Shown piece after piece: positions 1-9,574 of a stretch of DNA of 64,000 bases; position 1 is the first letter of the stretch, and every line of letters begins with the position of its first letter. The position numbers and the translations under genes are program-made. The notes under the pieces are model-generated. The model was not told the origin of the DNA, did no database searches, and worked only from the letters and a program-made list of their open reading frames with translations. Where the stretch lies: contig NC_088936.1 of NCBI RefSeq assembly GCF_033473495.1, forward strand, positions 2,232,001 through 2,296,000, read 5' to 3'. Source of the DNA: Cercospora beticola (lineage: Eukaryota > Ascomycota > Dothideomycetes > Mycosphaerellales > Mycosphaerellaceae).

Positions 1-806
1 AAATCGCGGACAAGGTCGGAGCATACTTGATGATGGATATGGCACACATTTCTGGTCTCGTTGCTGCTGGTGTCAACAAGTCGCCATTCGAGTACGCCGA
101 TATTGTCACGACGACTACCCACAAGAGTTTGCGTGGCCCTCGTGGTGCCATGATTTTCTTCCGCAAGGGTGTGAGGAAGACTGAGATCAAGGCTGGCAAG
201 GAAGTGCAGGTTCTCTACGATCTTGAGGGCCCAATTAACTTCTCTGTCTTCCCTGGTCACCAGGGTGGCCCACACAACCACACCATCACTGCTCTTGCTG
301 TTGCACTGAAGCAGGCTCAAACGCCAGAATTCTTGCAATACCAGCAGCAGGTCATCAAGAACGCGAAGCAGCTCGAGAATTCGTTCAAGGCCAAGGGCTA
401 CAGACTGGTGACAGACGGCACAGACAACCACATGGTTCTCCTTGACCTCAAGCCTCTCGGCCTCGACGGTGCTCGTGTAGAAGCTGTGCTCGATCAAGTC
501 AACATTGCTTGCAACAAGAACACCACACCCGGTGACAAGTCCGCTCTCACACCTTGCGGTATCCGTATCGGCACGCCAGCCATGACCAGCAGAGGCATGG
601 GCGAGGCAGACTTTGACCGAATTGCGGGCTACATCGATCAATGCATCAAGCTCGCCACCAAGGTGCAGTCGGAGCTGCCCAAGGACGCCAACAAGCAGAA
701 GGACTTCAAGGCCAAGCTTGCTGGTGGCGCTGCGAACGTCCCTGAGGTTGGCACGCTCAAGGCGGAGATTGCTGCCTGGGCCAGCACGTTCCCTCTGCCA
801 GTCTAA
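1..806 (+). CDS. Serine hydroxymethyltransferase, 3' part (5' end outside window)
   Basis: PLP-dependent enzyme that interconverts serine and glycine and loads one-carbon units onto tetrahydrofolate. The frame is open from base 3, so the gene enters from the left; only about the last 268 residues are present. The PLP-lysine motif TTTTHKSLRGPRG is intact, followed by the family-typical VFPGHQGGPHNHTITALAVA and IRIGTPAMTSRG segments, and the protein ends at a normal C-terminus (FPLPV). No intron is seen in this part. The yeast paralogues are cytosolic and mitochondrial; the N-terminus that would decide between them is missing. Family assignment is certain, compartment unknown. Confidence 0.97.
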   Translation, partial: IADKVGAYLMMDMAHISGLVAAGVNKSPFEYADIVTTTTHKSLRGPRGAMIFFRKGVRKTEIKAGKEVQVLYDLEGPINFSVFPGHQGGPHNHTITALAVALKQAQTPEFLQYQQQVIKNAKQLENSFKAKGYRLVTDGTDNHMVLLDLKPLGLDGARVEAVLDQVNIACNKNTTPGDKSALTPCGIRIGTPAMTSRGMGEADFDRIAGYIDQCIKLATKVQSELPKDANKQKDFKAKLAGGAANVPEVGTLKAEIAAWASTFPLPV

Positions 807-1354
807 GCAGTGGTGCGGTTGTATGCATAATTGGGCGTTTACATGGGGACACTGGGGGCCAAAAAGATACTACTACCTTCAACACAAGCGTGGTGTTGGG
901 GGGATAAATGCGTTATGAGTTGTGCGGCGTTTCAACCTGCTGCTATGAGGCTGTTTATGTACTCTGAAAACAATGATATCCACGAGCTGTAGCTGTAGCT
1001 CCTGTTTGCCAATAAATGTTCGTAGCGTGATTCGCTCAGCGGCCCATGCATGTAGCTGTGAAGAAGGGAGCGCCTCGACCGTTCGACGATCGGAGAACTC
1101 GAAGGTCCCTGAAGATGTGACGTACCCGCGTAGCAACTTCCTTCTTTGTCCCACGTCGTCCGTCCCTCCTTCCAAGTGCTGGACTAAACGCAAACACAAA
1201 CCTAGGCTGACATACACACCTTGCCGCTCCGAATCCGAAGTGTGAAAAGCAAAGCAATCCTATCACTCAAAACTTCCCGCTCCTATATACGCGCAGTCGC
1301 GACACATTCGCAACTGAACCACTTCCCACCACCATCACCCCCTCCTCCGCCGCG
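807..1354. other. Intergenic: SHMT 3' flank and promoter of the next gene
   Basis: No convincing gene. A TATATA at 1284-1289 and a CT-rich stretch lie just before the ATG at 1355 and probably form the core promoter of the downstream gene. ORFs here on both strands are short and lack family features. Confidence 0.6.
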
Positions 1355-2289
1355 ATGTCCAACGCGCCGACTCTGATCAATCTTCCTCCGCCGCCGAGCG
1401 ATCCTCAAACTCCCAGCGAGGTTCCGTATGTGCAAAGAGCAGCCTCCCGCACAGCGGTACATAACTGACTCGCATCAGATCGCGCAGCGGCACGCCCAAC
1501 TCGACCACCACCTCCATGAGCGAGCTCTCCACAGTCGCAATCAAAGACGGTCACCGCGGCCACCTCCCCCACCACCAGCACAGCCAAGGGCCCTCCGGCC
1601 TTTCCAACCAACTCGACGCCGAACGCGCTGATCGCATCTCCCGCCTTGCTGGCCTCGAACGCGTCACCACCGCTCGCAACCCTCAGACACCAGGCAGCAC
1701 CGGCAACCTCACGCCCGCGGGTGGTGTGCACGGCGCCCAACAAGTACCACCCGCTGTCAGCTATTTCGACTCAACTGGCAACCCAGCTCTCGGCCGCGAA
1801 CGTAGCACCGTCGGCAGTGCCTCAGCTACCGGCTCCGTAGGCGCTCGCACTACATGGGCCGGCAGCGAAGCAGGCGGAGACTTTGACAAGATGTCCGAGA
1901 GTCAAGACATGGACATGGACACTTCGTCCGTGGGCGGCATGAGCGATATGGATCGAGACACTGGTTCGCTCGTAGGTTTTGGCGAAGGAGCTCGAACACC
2001 TGCGCGCCAGAGCACCGTGGGTCCTACGAGCAGCGGTGTACCCGGCAGTCGATCGGGTCCCGGTACCACGCCAACTGCGAGCCAAAGCCGATTTATCGAC
2101 GGGATGACATATGACGAGGGCGTCGTGGACACGAGTACGTCGGGTGCTGGACGTTCGGGTCAGCAAGAGGCGGAGCGCATTATGCGTGAGAACATGGACA
2201 CGACGAGCGATGACCGCATGGGCCCATCTGGCTCGAACATGGGAAGGCATCAGGGGCCTGACCTGGGACGGTTCGGATTTGAGAAGTAG
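1355..2289 (+). CDS. Conserved low-complexity protein of unknown function
   Basis: Two exons, 1355-1425 and 1479-2289, split by a 53-bp intron (donor GTATGT at 1426, branch-like CTGAC, acceptor CAG at 1478). Joining keeps the frame and gives about 293 residues starting MSNAPTLINLPPPPSD. The protein is rich in Ser, Thr, Gly and Pro, without signal peptide or membrane segments. A short helical stretch (DAERADRISRLAGLERV), a Met/Asp-rich segment (MSESQDMDMD) and a C-terminal AERIMRE...LGRFGFEK block look like conserved islands. I do not recognise a named family. The CT-rich leader and TATA support the start. Confidence 0.75.
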
Positions 2290-2851
2290 CGGCGTTACAA
2301 AATCCAGTACAACTGACCGGCTCCTTTGACGGTCTCTCTGGTACGATGAGAAAAGTGCTTCTAGGCGCTGCTGGACAGAGCTTGCGAGAAGGCGAACAAT
2401 TTTGGGCGTTAGGGATGGGCGGAGAGACCAACGTGAGCGACATGATTATTCTGTGAGGTTCCTTCACGGAGAGATGAGCATCTTGCTCGGGGATTGGCAA
2501 CGGGAACAGGTCACTCGGATTGACCAGATTAGCGTGAGGTCTGATGATATGATACCAAGAAGAAAACTTACCGGATCAGCAATAGCTTCTCTCACTTCTG
2601 AAAGCCGCTATGAGCTATATGCTGAGTCTATGGAGAAAAATGCAAATGCAATGTATGATGGCGACGACGATCGTACATGGAGGAGTTGCTCTCTCCTTGC
2701 AACGATAGCGTGCCTTTTGGTCATGAAAGTCGTAATGTACCATTTCTCCTTCCAATTATATTTCCGTTGGCCTCGTTCCGCCATACCCATCTCTATCGAG
2801 CCACTTCACTTTCGCACGTCTTCCTTCCTCGCCCCTCTTGCGACCGCCACT
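2290..2851. other. Intergenic between convergent genes
   Basis: Holds the 3' flanks of the preceding plus-strand gene and of the minus-strand deubiquitinase gene. Nothing gene-like is supported; the longest ORFs run across the 3' ends and have no recognisable domain. Confidence 0.5.
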
Positions 2852-4480
2852 CTACGACGTCACTTTCATCTTCCCTTTCCTCAAATCCACCACTTCAAAC
2901 TGCAGACCTGGCCCTTCAACCACGTGGCCCGGTCGAAGTGCATCCGTGTACAACCGGTCCTCGTCGTGCGTGTGGAAAATTCCCGGCTTCCTGCACTCCA
3001 GCACATGTGGCAGGCCAGGCGGGTCTGTCAAGCGAAAAATGCCCCAGTCGGGATTATGTCGTGGTGCACAGACGATTGCGATGGCTTCGGGCAACATGAC
3101 TTGGTATCCGGAGCTGGTGTGAAGGTCTCGTGAAGAGAGAAAGCAGGATTGCGAAGGGTGAGTGTGGATCCAGCCCATGACTAGGAGGTCATTGCTGTCG
3201 CAGTAGGAAAACAGATCGATCTCACCTTGGTCGGTGGTGTCGCACGTGTCTGAGGTGGAGGTTTGGTCTGGGATGATGAGAGTGTTGATGAACAGGGCGT
3301 TGGCGATGATGGTTCCGGCGAGGATACCGCATGTTTCGAGGTTGCGGGATGTGTTGGGGTCTGCGAGATTGAGGAATTGGGTGCGAAGGTCCGGTGGAAG
3401 TAGGACGGTGCGGAGGGGTGCACCGGCTTCGGTGAAAGCGGTCGGTTTGAAGGTGTACTTTGAGGGCACTTGAGGAGAAGATGGTGGGGGCCCGGGCGTC
3501 TCGAGAGAATCTGGTCGTGGGGGCCTGGGAGGAGGCTGACGTCTTGGAAGTTCAGAGGCGCTGTGTTTGTGGAGCGATTCCTTTGCTGGACGAGCAGGTG
3601 GAATCGGCATTGTATATCGAGATTGGGGCATGGAGGGCTGAGTCGGTGGCGTATTCCATTCCATACGACTTTCTTTTTGAGGCACCGATGGATAACTGAA
3701 TGTTGAACTCATCGACTGGTCCCCATTCGATCCATTGCGAGATCGAAGCGATTGTTGCTGCAACTGCTGGCCAACTGCTCGCACACCGTCATCATGTCCT
3801 TGTGAAGGTCCGTGTGTACCTGCATAATCGCCATAGTCCGGTGCCACGAGGCCACGACGTCGTTCTGCTACAGTCGCGGCGGGAATGCCTGCCTCCGTCG
3901 TCGACTTTCTTGATGCATCGCGACGTTTCAATTCGCGCTGAGCAAGATTGACAGCGAACTCTCTATTGTCCATTGCACTCAATGATGAGATTGGACTCGG
4001 AGGACGGCTGCTCATCGAAGCAATTGAGGTTCTGCGAGAAGGATCGTATGACAGTCGTCTTGCGGCTTGGTCAAATTCTTGCTGCGCGCGTTGCCTCTCT
4101 GCACTTCGTCTATCCATCGCCTTGGCATAACGCTGGTAGTCCTGGGTGATTCGTGGTTTCCATTGTTCAAGTTTCACAAGGTTTCGCTGGACAGTCTTTC
4201 GAGCCTGTGATAACTCGAGCTTGTAACGTGGATCTCGGTAGTCTGGGTGCTCAGGCAATTTGCTCAGAATGAGATCGGCATGGCGGTAAAGATATAGATA
4301 AGCAGTGGCTAAATTGCCTTCTTGCTCGCATATGGAGGCCTCGGTGAGGAGCATTTTCGCCGCTCGGAGCCATTGTTGCAGAGGACGATTTGTGTTGAAC
4401 TCGAATTGCTGCGCTTCTTGCACGAGATCCTCCACGCTCCTCGGAGTGGATAGAGCTGCATGGTGGCGGGACAAAGCCAT
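2852..4480 (-). CDS. sst2: AMSH/Sst2-type JAMM deubiquitinase
   Basis: Single-exon gene, 542 residues. The N-terminal ~130 residues form a helical USP8-dimerisation/MIT-like domain typical of AMSH proteins. A low-complexity proline-rich linker leads to a C-terminal JAMM metalloprotease domain: Glu382 in ETCGILAG, His439 and His441 in GWIHTHPSQS, and Asp452 in SSRDLHT are the expected catalytic zinc ligands. The C-H-H cluster of the second AMSH zinc site (LECRKPGIFHTH) is also present, so the enzyme looks intact. The family cleaves Lys63-linked ubiquitin chains on endosomal cargo together with ESCRT-0. The gene is divergent from the Mtf1-like gene. The symbol follows S. pombe sst2. Confidence 0.93.
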   Translation of the reverse strand: MALSRHHAALSTPRSVEDLVQEAQQFEFNTNRPLQQWLRAAKMLLTEASICEQEGNLATAYLYLYRHADLILSKLPEHPDYRDPRYKLELSQARKTVQRNLVKLEQWKPRITQDYQRYAKAMDRRSAERQRAQQEFDQAARRLSYDPSRRTSIASMSSRPPSPISSLSAMDNREFAVNLAQRELKRRDASRKSTTEAGIPAATVAERRRGLVAPDYGDYAGTHGPSQGHDDGVRAVGQQLQQQSLRSRNGSNGDQSMSSTFSYPSVPQKESRMEWNTPPTQPSMPQSRYTMPIPPARPAKESLHKHSASELPRRQPPPRPPRPDSLETPGPPPSSPQVPSKYTFKPTAFTEAGAPLRTVLLPPDLRTQFLNLADPNTSRNLETCGILAGTIIANALFINTLIIPDQTSTSDTCDTTDQGEIDLFSYCDSNDLLVMGWIHTHPSQSCFLSSRDLHTSSGYQVMLPEAIAIVCAPRHNPDWGIFRLTDPPGLPHVLECRKPGIFHTHDEDRLYTDALRPGHVVEGPGLQFEVVDLRKGKMKVTS

Positions 4481-4852
4481 CGCTGCTCCTGAGACCGCCT
4501 TCCTCCTCTTATTCGAAGCTTATAGAAAGATCATCGTCTGAGGCCAGTTGTTTGCCTCCTTGCTAGACGTGTGACTTGGGTTTCGCTCAGCTGACATGGA
4601 GTCTGCCTGGGCTTTTGTGATGTCGTCGGTGTCTTGAAGAAGTGCACACCGTTTTGAGTAAGTTTGGGGGCATCTTACTTTGTTGCCGAAACGTGAGGTC
4701 GTCGTCGCTGCCTGAGATGACGGGCTCGGGTGCCAAGAGTTGGCAAGGTTCCTCTTTCCGGAAAAGAGCGAAACCGAAATGCATGACCTCTCCATCACGA
4801 ATTATCCCGCATCGCGACTCTGTATAGACATCTCCTTTCCGTGCTCCTGTTA
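4481..4852. promoter_or_regulatory. Divergent promoter region (deubiquitinase / Mtf1-like)
   Basis: 372 bp between two start codons pointing away from each other, so both promoters must lie here. No clear TATA box or binding site was singled out. Confidence 0.5.
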
Positions 4853-7190
4853 ATGAGTAAGGCAGCGCAGCGACTGCTCCGCAAGCCGAATGAGCTGTCC
4901 AACAAGCTGCGAGTTGTCTTCACGCCGGTTGTCACGCCTGTCCCATCAGAGAGCTGGTCTGTTGCCACACGCGCGAAGAAACCCCCAGCATGGGCAGCGG
5001 CAGAGAATAAAGCATCGGGAGTCAACTCCGACGAGGCCAACTCAGCCAGGAAGCAGAGTAGAGGACATGACAGACAAGTCTCTCACAGAGCAGACAGAAG
5101 CGAGAAGAATGGGCCCATTCAGTCAGAGGCAGGGCGCGTGCCGAAGCCAACAAGAAGATCGAAACCGGCTCCCAGAGATCAAAGGAAGGGACGAACAACT
5201 ACAGGAACGCCTCAATCGAGGGTGGAATCTCGCGCAACCTCCGCTGTGCTGAGAGCGGCCCGGAACAGGCCAGAAGTTGTCAGTGAGCAGCTTATGGGTA
5301 TGAACTAAGCTGACAATCGACTCCAGAGCTAGCGCTGACCGAGGACTAGATGATGTACTGGAATACCTCGCGCCAACTCTCGAGCAGTATAAAGGCTGTA
5401 CTATTATCGATTTACATCCTGGTTCGTGTCTATGGTCGCGAAAAGTACACAATCTGCTCAGGCCGAAAAGTCATCTGCTCCTGGAACCCGAATCGCAATA
5501 CCAGGAGTATGTAGATGACCTTGTGAACGAGCCGCAGTCGACCTATAAGCACATTGATCTGCCAGGCGCGATGCATCAAGAGATCGCGGCTACCTACAAT
5601 CAGCTTTTTCAGGACGACGGGCCCATTCCGATCTCAGACCGCGTCTCAAGCTCCGGGCCATTGAACGCAACCCCTCCCATTCTCGTAATAGGGAGCCTGA
5701 ACCGAAGGAAGAGCCTCAAATACAGCGGCAAATCTTTCAGCGGCTCGGTTGCGTCAATCTACCACTTCTGTTATGGCGCATTAGTGAACGACTATATGCA
5801 TCGGTTCGGTCCCGCGAGAATGCTGCTCTGGACTCCGGAACAAGATAGAATACATTTTCTTCCAGAGAGAACCATGTACAGGAACAATTCTGAAGCTACT
5901 GTCTCCATGGGCATGCATGTTCAGACTGCAGTTGCCGTGGAACAACTCATTGCGAGAAGAAAACTGAACGAATGGAGTTCTCGATCGAGGTGGAGTGGCT
6001 TCCATTTGGCCAGCGAAGACGTTGTCCGAGCCCGAGCTGTGCAATATGGCATGAAGGTGCCGGAAGGCCGACAGCTTTTCCGCTTGGGTTCAGATGGCAA
6101 ATGCAGCCCCAAAAAGCAGGCTGCCACAGACTCCCCATATCAGATTCGTTACAAAACGAAGGAGCAGGTTGGGGAAGCACTTGAGCAGCTTCTACGGCGT
6201 TGGAACGAGCGCACCACAGGGCGGCGCTTTCCAATCAAGACTGATCTTCCGCACGGCAAAGTCCCTGTCGAAAAATTGTACCAGTATCTGACGTTTCCGG
6301 AGCTGGCGGATGCTTTATGCGAAGATCCATCCAAATCGTTCAAGGCTGCGGCACGAACCAAAACCCGGTCAGACTCGGGAATACAACACGGATCACTGCC
6401 AAAATTGGAGATGGAGTCGTCGGCATGGAAGGCTAAGCCGGGCAACTTGACCATGCTGACCGGTACCGACGTCAGAATTGCCTTTTTTGCCGATGCTGCT
6501 CTCTGTGGCATTAGCCTCGAGCTCCACTGCAAAATCCTCGAAGAGCATGGCGTCGATGTCACCGAGCTGAAGGAAAGCCTCATAAAGTTTGCCGACACGA
6601 TTGTGGAACAGGTTGAGCGTAAAAGACAAGTCTACTATGCGGACTTCCACCGACTTGTAGATGACTGGACGTCTTTCTTCGCGCCCTCACAACTTCTGAT
6701 GGCAGATAGAAGGCATTATGAGCCACTTCAGGCGGATCCAGCTGATTTTAACGCAAACCAGAATCTTTGCTTATTGGACTGCATACCGACAAATTGCGAC
6801 CTCGAGGTTCCAGGATTGGCGGACCGTCGCCAGGCTGCGCTCGCTTGTAGGGATATCATTAACTTTCTGTATCAATACAGGGGCCAGAGCGTGACATCTG
6901 CGCTCGAGAAGTTGGCACCCAATGCCTCGACGGATTTGGTCAACTTGGTGCCTGCGATCACAGATCCGAGGAAGGGTGGCAGACTTGATCCGAAGCACCT
7001 GAAGGTTCGACAGCTGACATGCGAAATGCTGGAAGGATTGACAAAAGCTTGGTTCGAATGGCCATTTAAGCCCGATGGCTGGGAGTTGAGTATTTCGATC
7101 TCGGATGGCGACTACTCGAGGACGGGCAATACCGGACCTCTAACACCTGAAGCTGTGACTGCTAGCGATGATAGTGATATCCTCGACTAG
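4853..7190 (+). CDS. Mtf1-like mitochondrial transcription factor (rRNA dimethylase fold)
   Basis: The main exon encodes a Pezizomycotina Mtf1-type protein: a degenerate SAM-binding core (CTIIDLHPGSCLWSRKVHNL followed by HLLLEPE) and the motif PILVIGSLNRR, features shared with mitochondrial TFB/KsgA-like proteins that help mitochondrial RNA polymerase start transcription. The first exon begins at ATG 4853 and encodes a basic, low-complexity leader suited to mitochondrial import. The intron is not settled: donor GTGAGC at 5283 with acceptor GAG at 5328 (46 bp) is the only nearby pair that keeps the frame (763 residues); the stronger-looking CAG two bases upstream breaks it. The N-terminal extension makes it longer than yeast Mtf1 (341 aa). 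Confidence 0.75.
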
Positions 7191-7424
7191 AACGCGAGAG
7201 CTCGCTTGATGTATTATAGTGTACAAAGCCTGTACTATAATTCCATTCGCTGTGTTTCGACTTCCTTCGAATATCCATGCGGGCAAGTCAGCGTTATGTA
7301 ATCTCACGTTCGGAGGCAATGACAGTGAGAGGCAATTCGGGAAAGTGTCCTTGACCAATTTTGCGCGAGCAGCTGGTGTAAGGATGTCGTACTCCATCAA
7401 AATCTATTCCTGGTCGACCTAAAT

Positions 7425-8530
7425 CTAGCTGATCGCGCGCAGCGTCAGCTCCACCGTCGCGAATGTGCCGGCAGAAACAGGCATAGCCCTCAGCAATGTC
7501 GGACCAATGCCCCTCCAGAAGCCCAAAGCGCCCTCCTGCGCAAAGGTCTGAGCAAAAGCATTCCTCATCGTCTTATACCTCTGCTTCTCCCCAAATCCAT
7601 CGGTTTGCATCTTCGACTTGATCACATCAAATGGATACGACGCAATCCAGAGCATTTCACCTGCCAGACCACCGTAGAACGCGACTTTCCAGGTTGGCAC
7701 TTCTTTCCGGAGAATGTAGCTGCGTTTTGCGTCTTGGTTCATCAGGTATTCAAATGTGAGGAACCAGGCTCCGTATGCTTGGGCTTCTCGAAGGAGGGTC
7801 ACAGATGTTCCGCGGTAGACTCCTGTCGCTCCAAGTTTGCGAATTACGTCGAGTGGTCCGTTGTAGAGCTTTCCAGCGCCGTGCGGTTGAGTCTGCAGAC
7901 GGATACGGATGTGCTCGATAGGAGAGGAGAGGACTGTGTTTGCGATTCCAGCGAATGCTCCAGCTGCGTAATATTGGCCATAGCTGAGTGGTTGTGGGAG
8001 GGCGTTGCCGAGTGTCTTGTTGACCTTCGATGCATTGGATGCATTGGATGCTTCGAATGCTCGTTTGGCGTAGTTGAAGGCTCCGAACTGGACTGAGACG
8101 CAGGCTCCGATACCAATCAATGGTGTGAGAGTGCCCTTGTAGAAGGCCGACGCGCCCTCATTCTTGAGAATTCGTGATGCACAGTCTAGAGCCCCCTTGT
8201 ATTCTGATGTCGTCTGTAGCCGTACTTTCACGATATCTGGTGGCAATTAGATTTTTATCTTGGTTCCAAGGATCGAGTCTAGCTCACCAAAAGGCTGTCC
8301 TGCAGTCTTGATTAGTTTTCATTGCTCTAGAAATGTGCCTTGTGCCTAAGTGCTCGTGAGAAGAGGCGACGTGTCTTGAAGACGCGAATGTATATTATGA
8401 GAATGCACAGTCAGAGCCATATCTTACCAATGAGTACTTGGGCAATTCCACCGACTGCACCGGAGAAGAGATCCTTGGCCACATTCGCAGCGCCGCCGAC
8501 CTCGCCTGCCTCTTCCAACGCGTCGGCCAT
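7425..8530 (-). CDS. Mitochondrial carrier, YMC1/YMC2-type organic acid transporter
   Basis: Three exons, 8428-8530, 8288-8299 and 7425-8236, giving 308 residues, the normal carrier length. Exon 2 is only 12 nt and supplies Gly-Gln-Pro-Phe, completing the first carrier signature (QPFDIVKVRLQ); all splice sites are GT-AG and phases match. The other two signatures are SPIEHIRIRLQ and YPFDVIKSKMQ, so the threefold repeat with six membrane helices in the inner mitochondrial membrane is complete. GTLTPLIGIGACVSVQFG and the overall pattern match yeast Ymc1/Ymc2, which are linked to glutamate/oleate metabolism. The substrate is inferred from that family only. A small Asn-Ala-Ser repeat lies in the loop after the first third. 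Confidence 0.93.
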
Positions 8531-9005
8531 GGTCACGACTGCCCGGTCGCGAAACGCTGGTTGCTTGACTTTGCGACTGTGGTGCAAAGTGTGCAATTGG
8601 CGGTTATGGCAATTTCGACGACGTGCAGTGACTTGGTCAAAACAGTGATCGCGCAATTCCGCATTGACTGTTTCGCGTCAAACTCCCCGTTTCGGGCACT
8701 AGTTAATTGCAAATCCGAGATCGCTGCTGATAACCAGCCACAACTCAAATTGTCGTGAGGCGGTGCAGCCATCGTGCCGCGAGACCAGCGAAGGTTTCGC
8801 AACAAAACGCCAGCTGAGACGGCGTGGGCTGAGCAGATCCTTCCTCTGGCCGAGCTGCAACAGCACGATCTAGATCCTCGTAGCGGTCAAGTATAATAGA
8901 GTGTCTTTCCCTCACCTGCAGCTCACTCCATTCGCATCCTCACATCATCACAGCTTCATCACTTTCGAAAAGAGGGCATTTTGCGAAACAGCAACTCACA
9001 ACGTC
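8531..9005. promoter_or_regulatory. Divergent promoter region (carrier / Asn-rich protein)
   Basis: 475 bp between opposite start codons. An AT-rich GTATAATAGA near 8891-8900 and the CT-rich tract after it suit a core promoter for the gene starting at 9006. No other element is recognisable. Confidence 0.45.
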
Positions 9006-9454
9006 ATGGATCCCAACTATAACAATAACTCTGGTGCGAGCGGCATGAACAATAATAACTACAACAACAATAACAACATGGGCTACAACCAAAATTCTGG
9101 TATGGGTGGCGGCCCAAATAACAACATGAACAACTACAACTCGAGTATGAGCGGCGGCAACAACAATGGCCAGCCGAAGGAAGACTATCTTGACAAGGGT
9201 ACGGGCATCTCTTGGCGCAGAACTTTGACAATCGCTGACAGGCTGTAGCTGTTGATGCGGTGGAGAAGAAGCTGGGTGCAATGACTGGCCACAATGTCGA
9301 CCCCAAGAAGTACAGAGCGCAAAATGAGAAGTTCACGGACAAGCTTCGTGGTCTCTTTGAATCGAAGTCGGGCAAGAAGGCAAGGCTGCCAGTATTCTCT
9401 GTCGAACAGCACGAGCTAACAATTGTGCAGCTGCCCAGCAAATTCTCCAACTGA
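9006..9454 (+). CDS. Small Asn/Gly-rich protein, possible alternatively spliced 3' intron
   Basis: First exon 9006-9198 (MDPNYNNNSGASGMNNNNYN...), intron 9199-9248 with donor GTACGG and acceptor TAG, second exon from 9249. The second half (VDAVEKKLG...VDPKKYRAQNEKFTDKLRGLFESKSGKK) is a charged helical segment of a kind common in small fungal proteins whose members tend to end KKxPxKFSN. A 51-nt stretch, 9380-9430, begins GCAAGG, carries CTAAC and ends GTGCAG, so it reads as a GC-AG intron. Removing it gives 115 residues ending KKLPSKFSN; keeping it adds 17 residues without a frame change (132 residues). No biochemical function can be assigned. Confidence 0.75.
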
Positions 9455-9574
9455 TCACGACTACCAGACTTTGATACCCGCCGAATTATGAGGAGCACGG
9501 CACTTTGAAACATGAATCAGATACGATGATACCAGTATAGCAACATCATTTACAGCAACAGAACTGCAGACACT

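Noticed and set aside
8231..8246. Start of the mitochondrial carrier at an internal TTG (reading MPPDIVK)
   Set aside because: That codon lies in the intron; splicing to the 12-nt exon restores the family-typical QPFDIVK and a full first helix from 8530.
9018..9170. Trinucleotide AAC/AAT repeat expansion
   Set aside because: It is interrupted and codes for the Asn/Gly-rich N-terminus, a common low-complexity protein feature, so not listed as a separate repeat.
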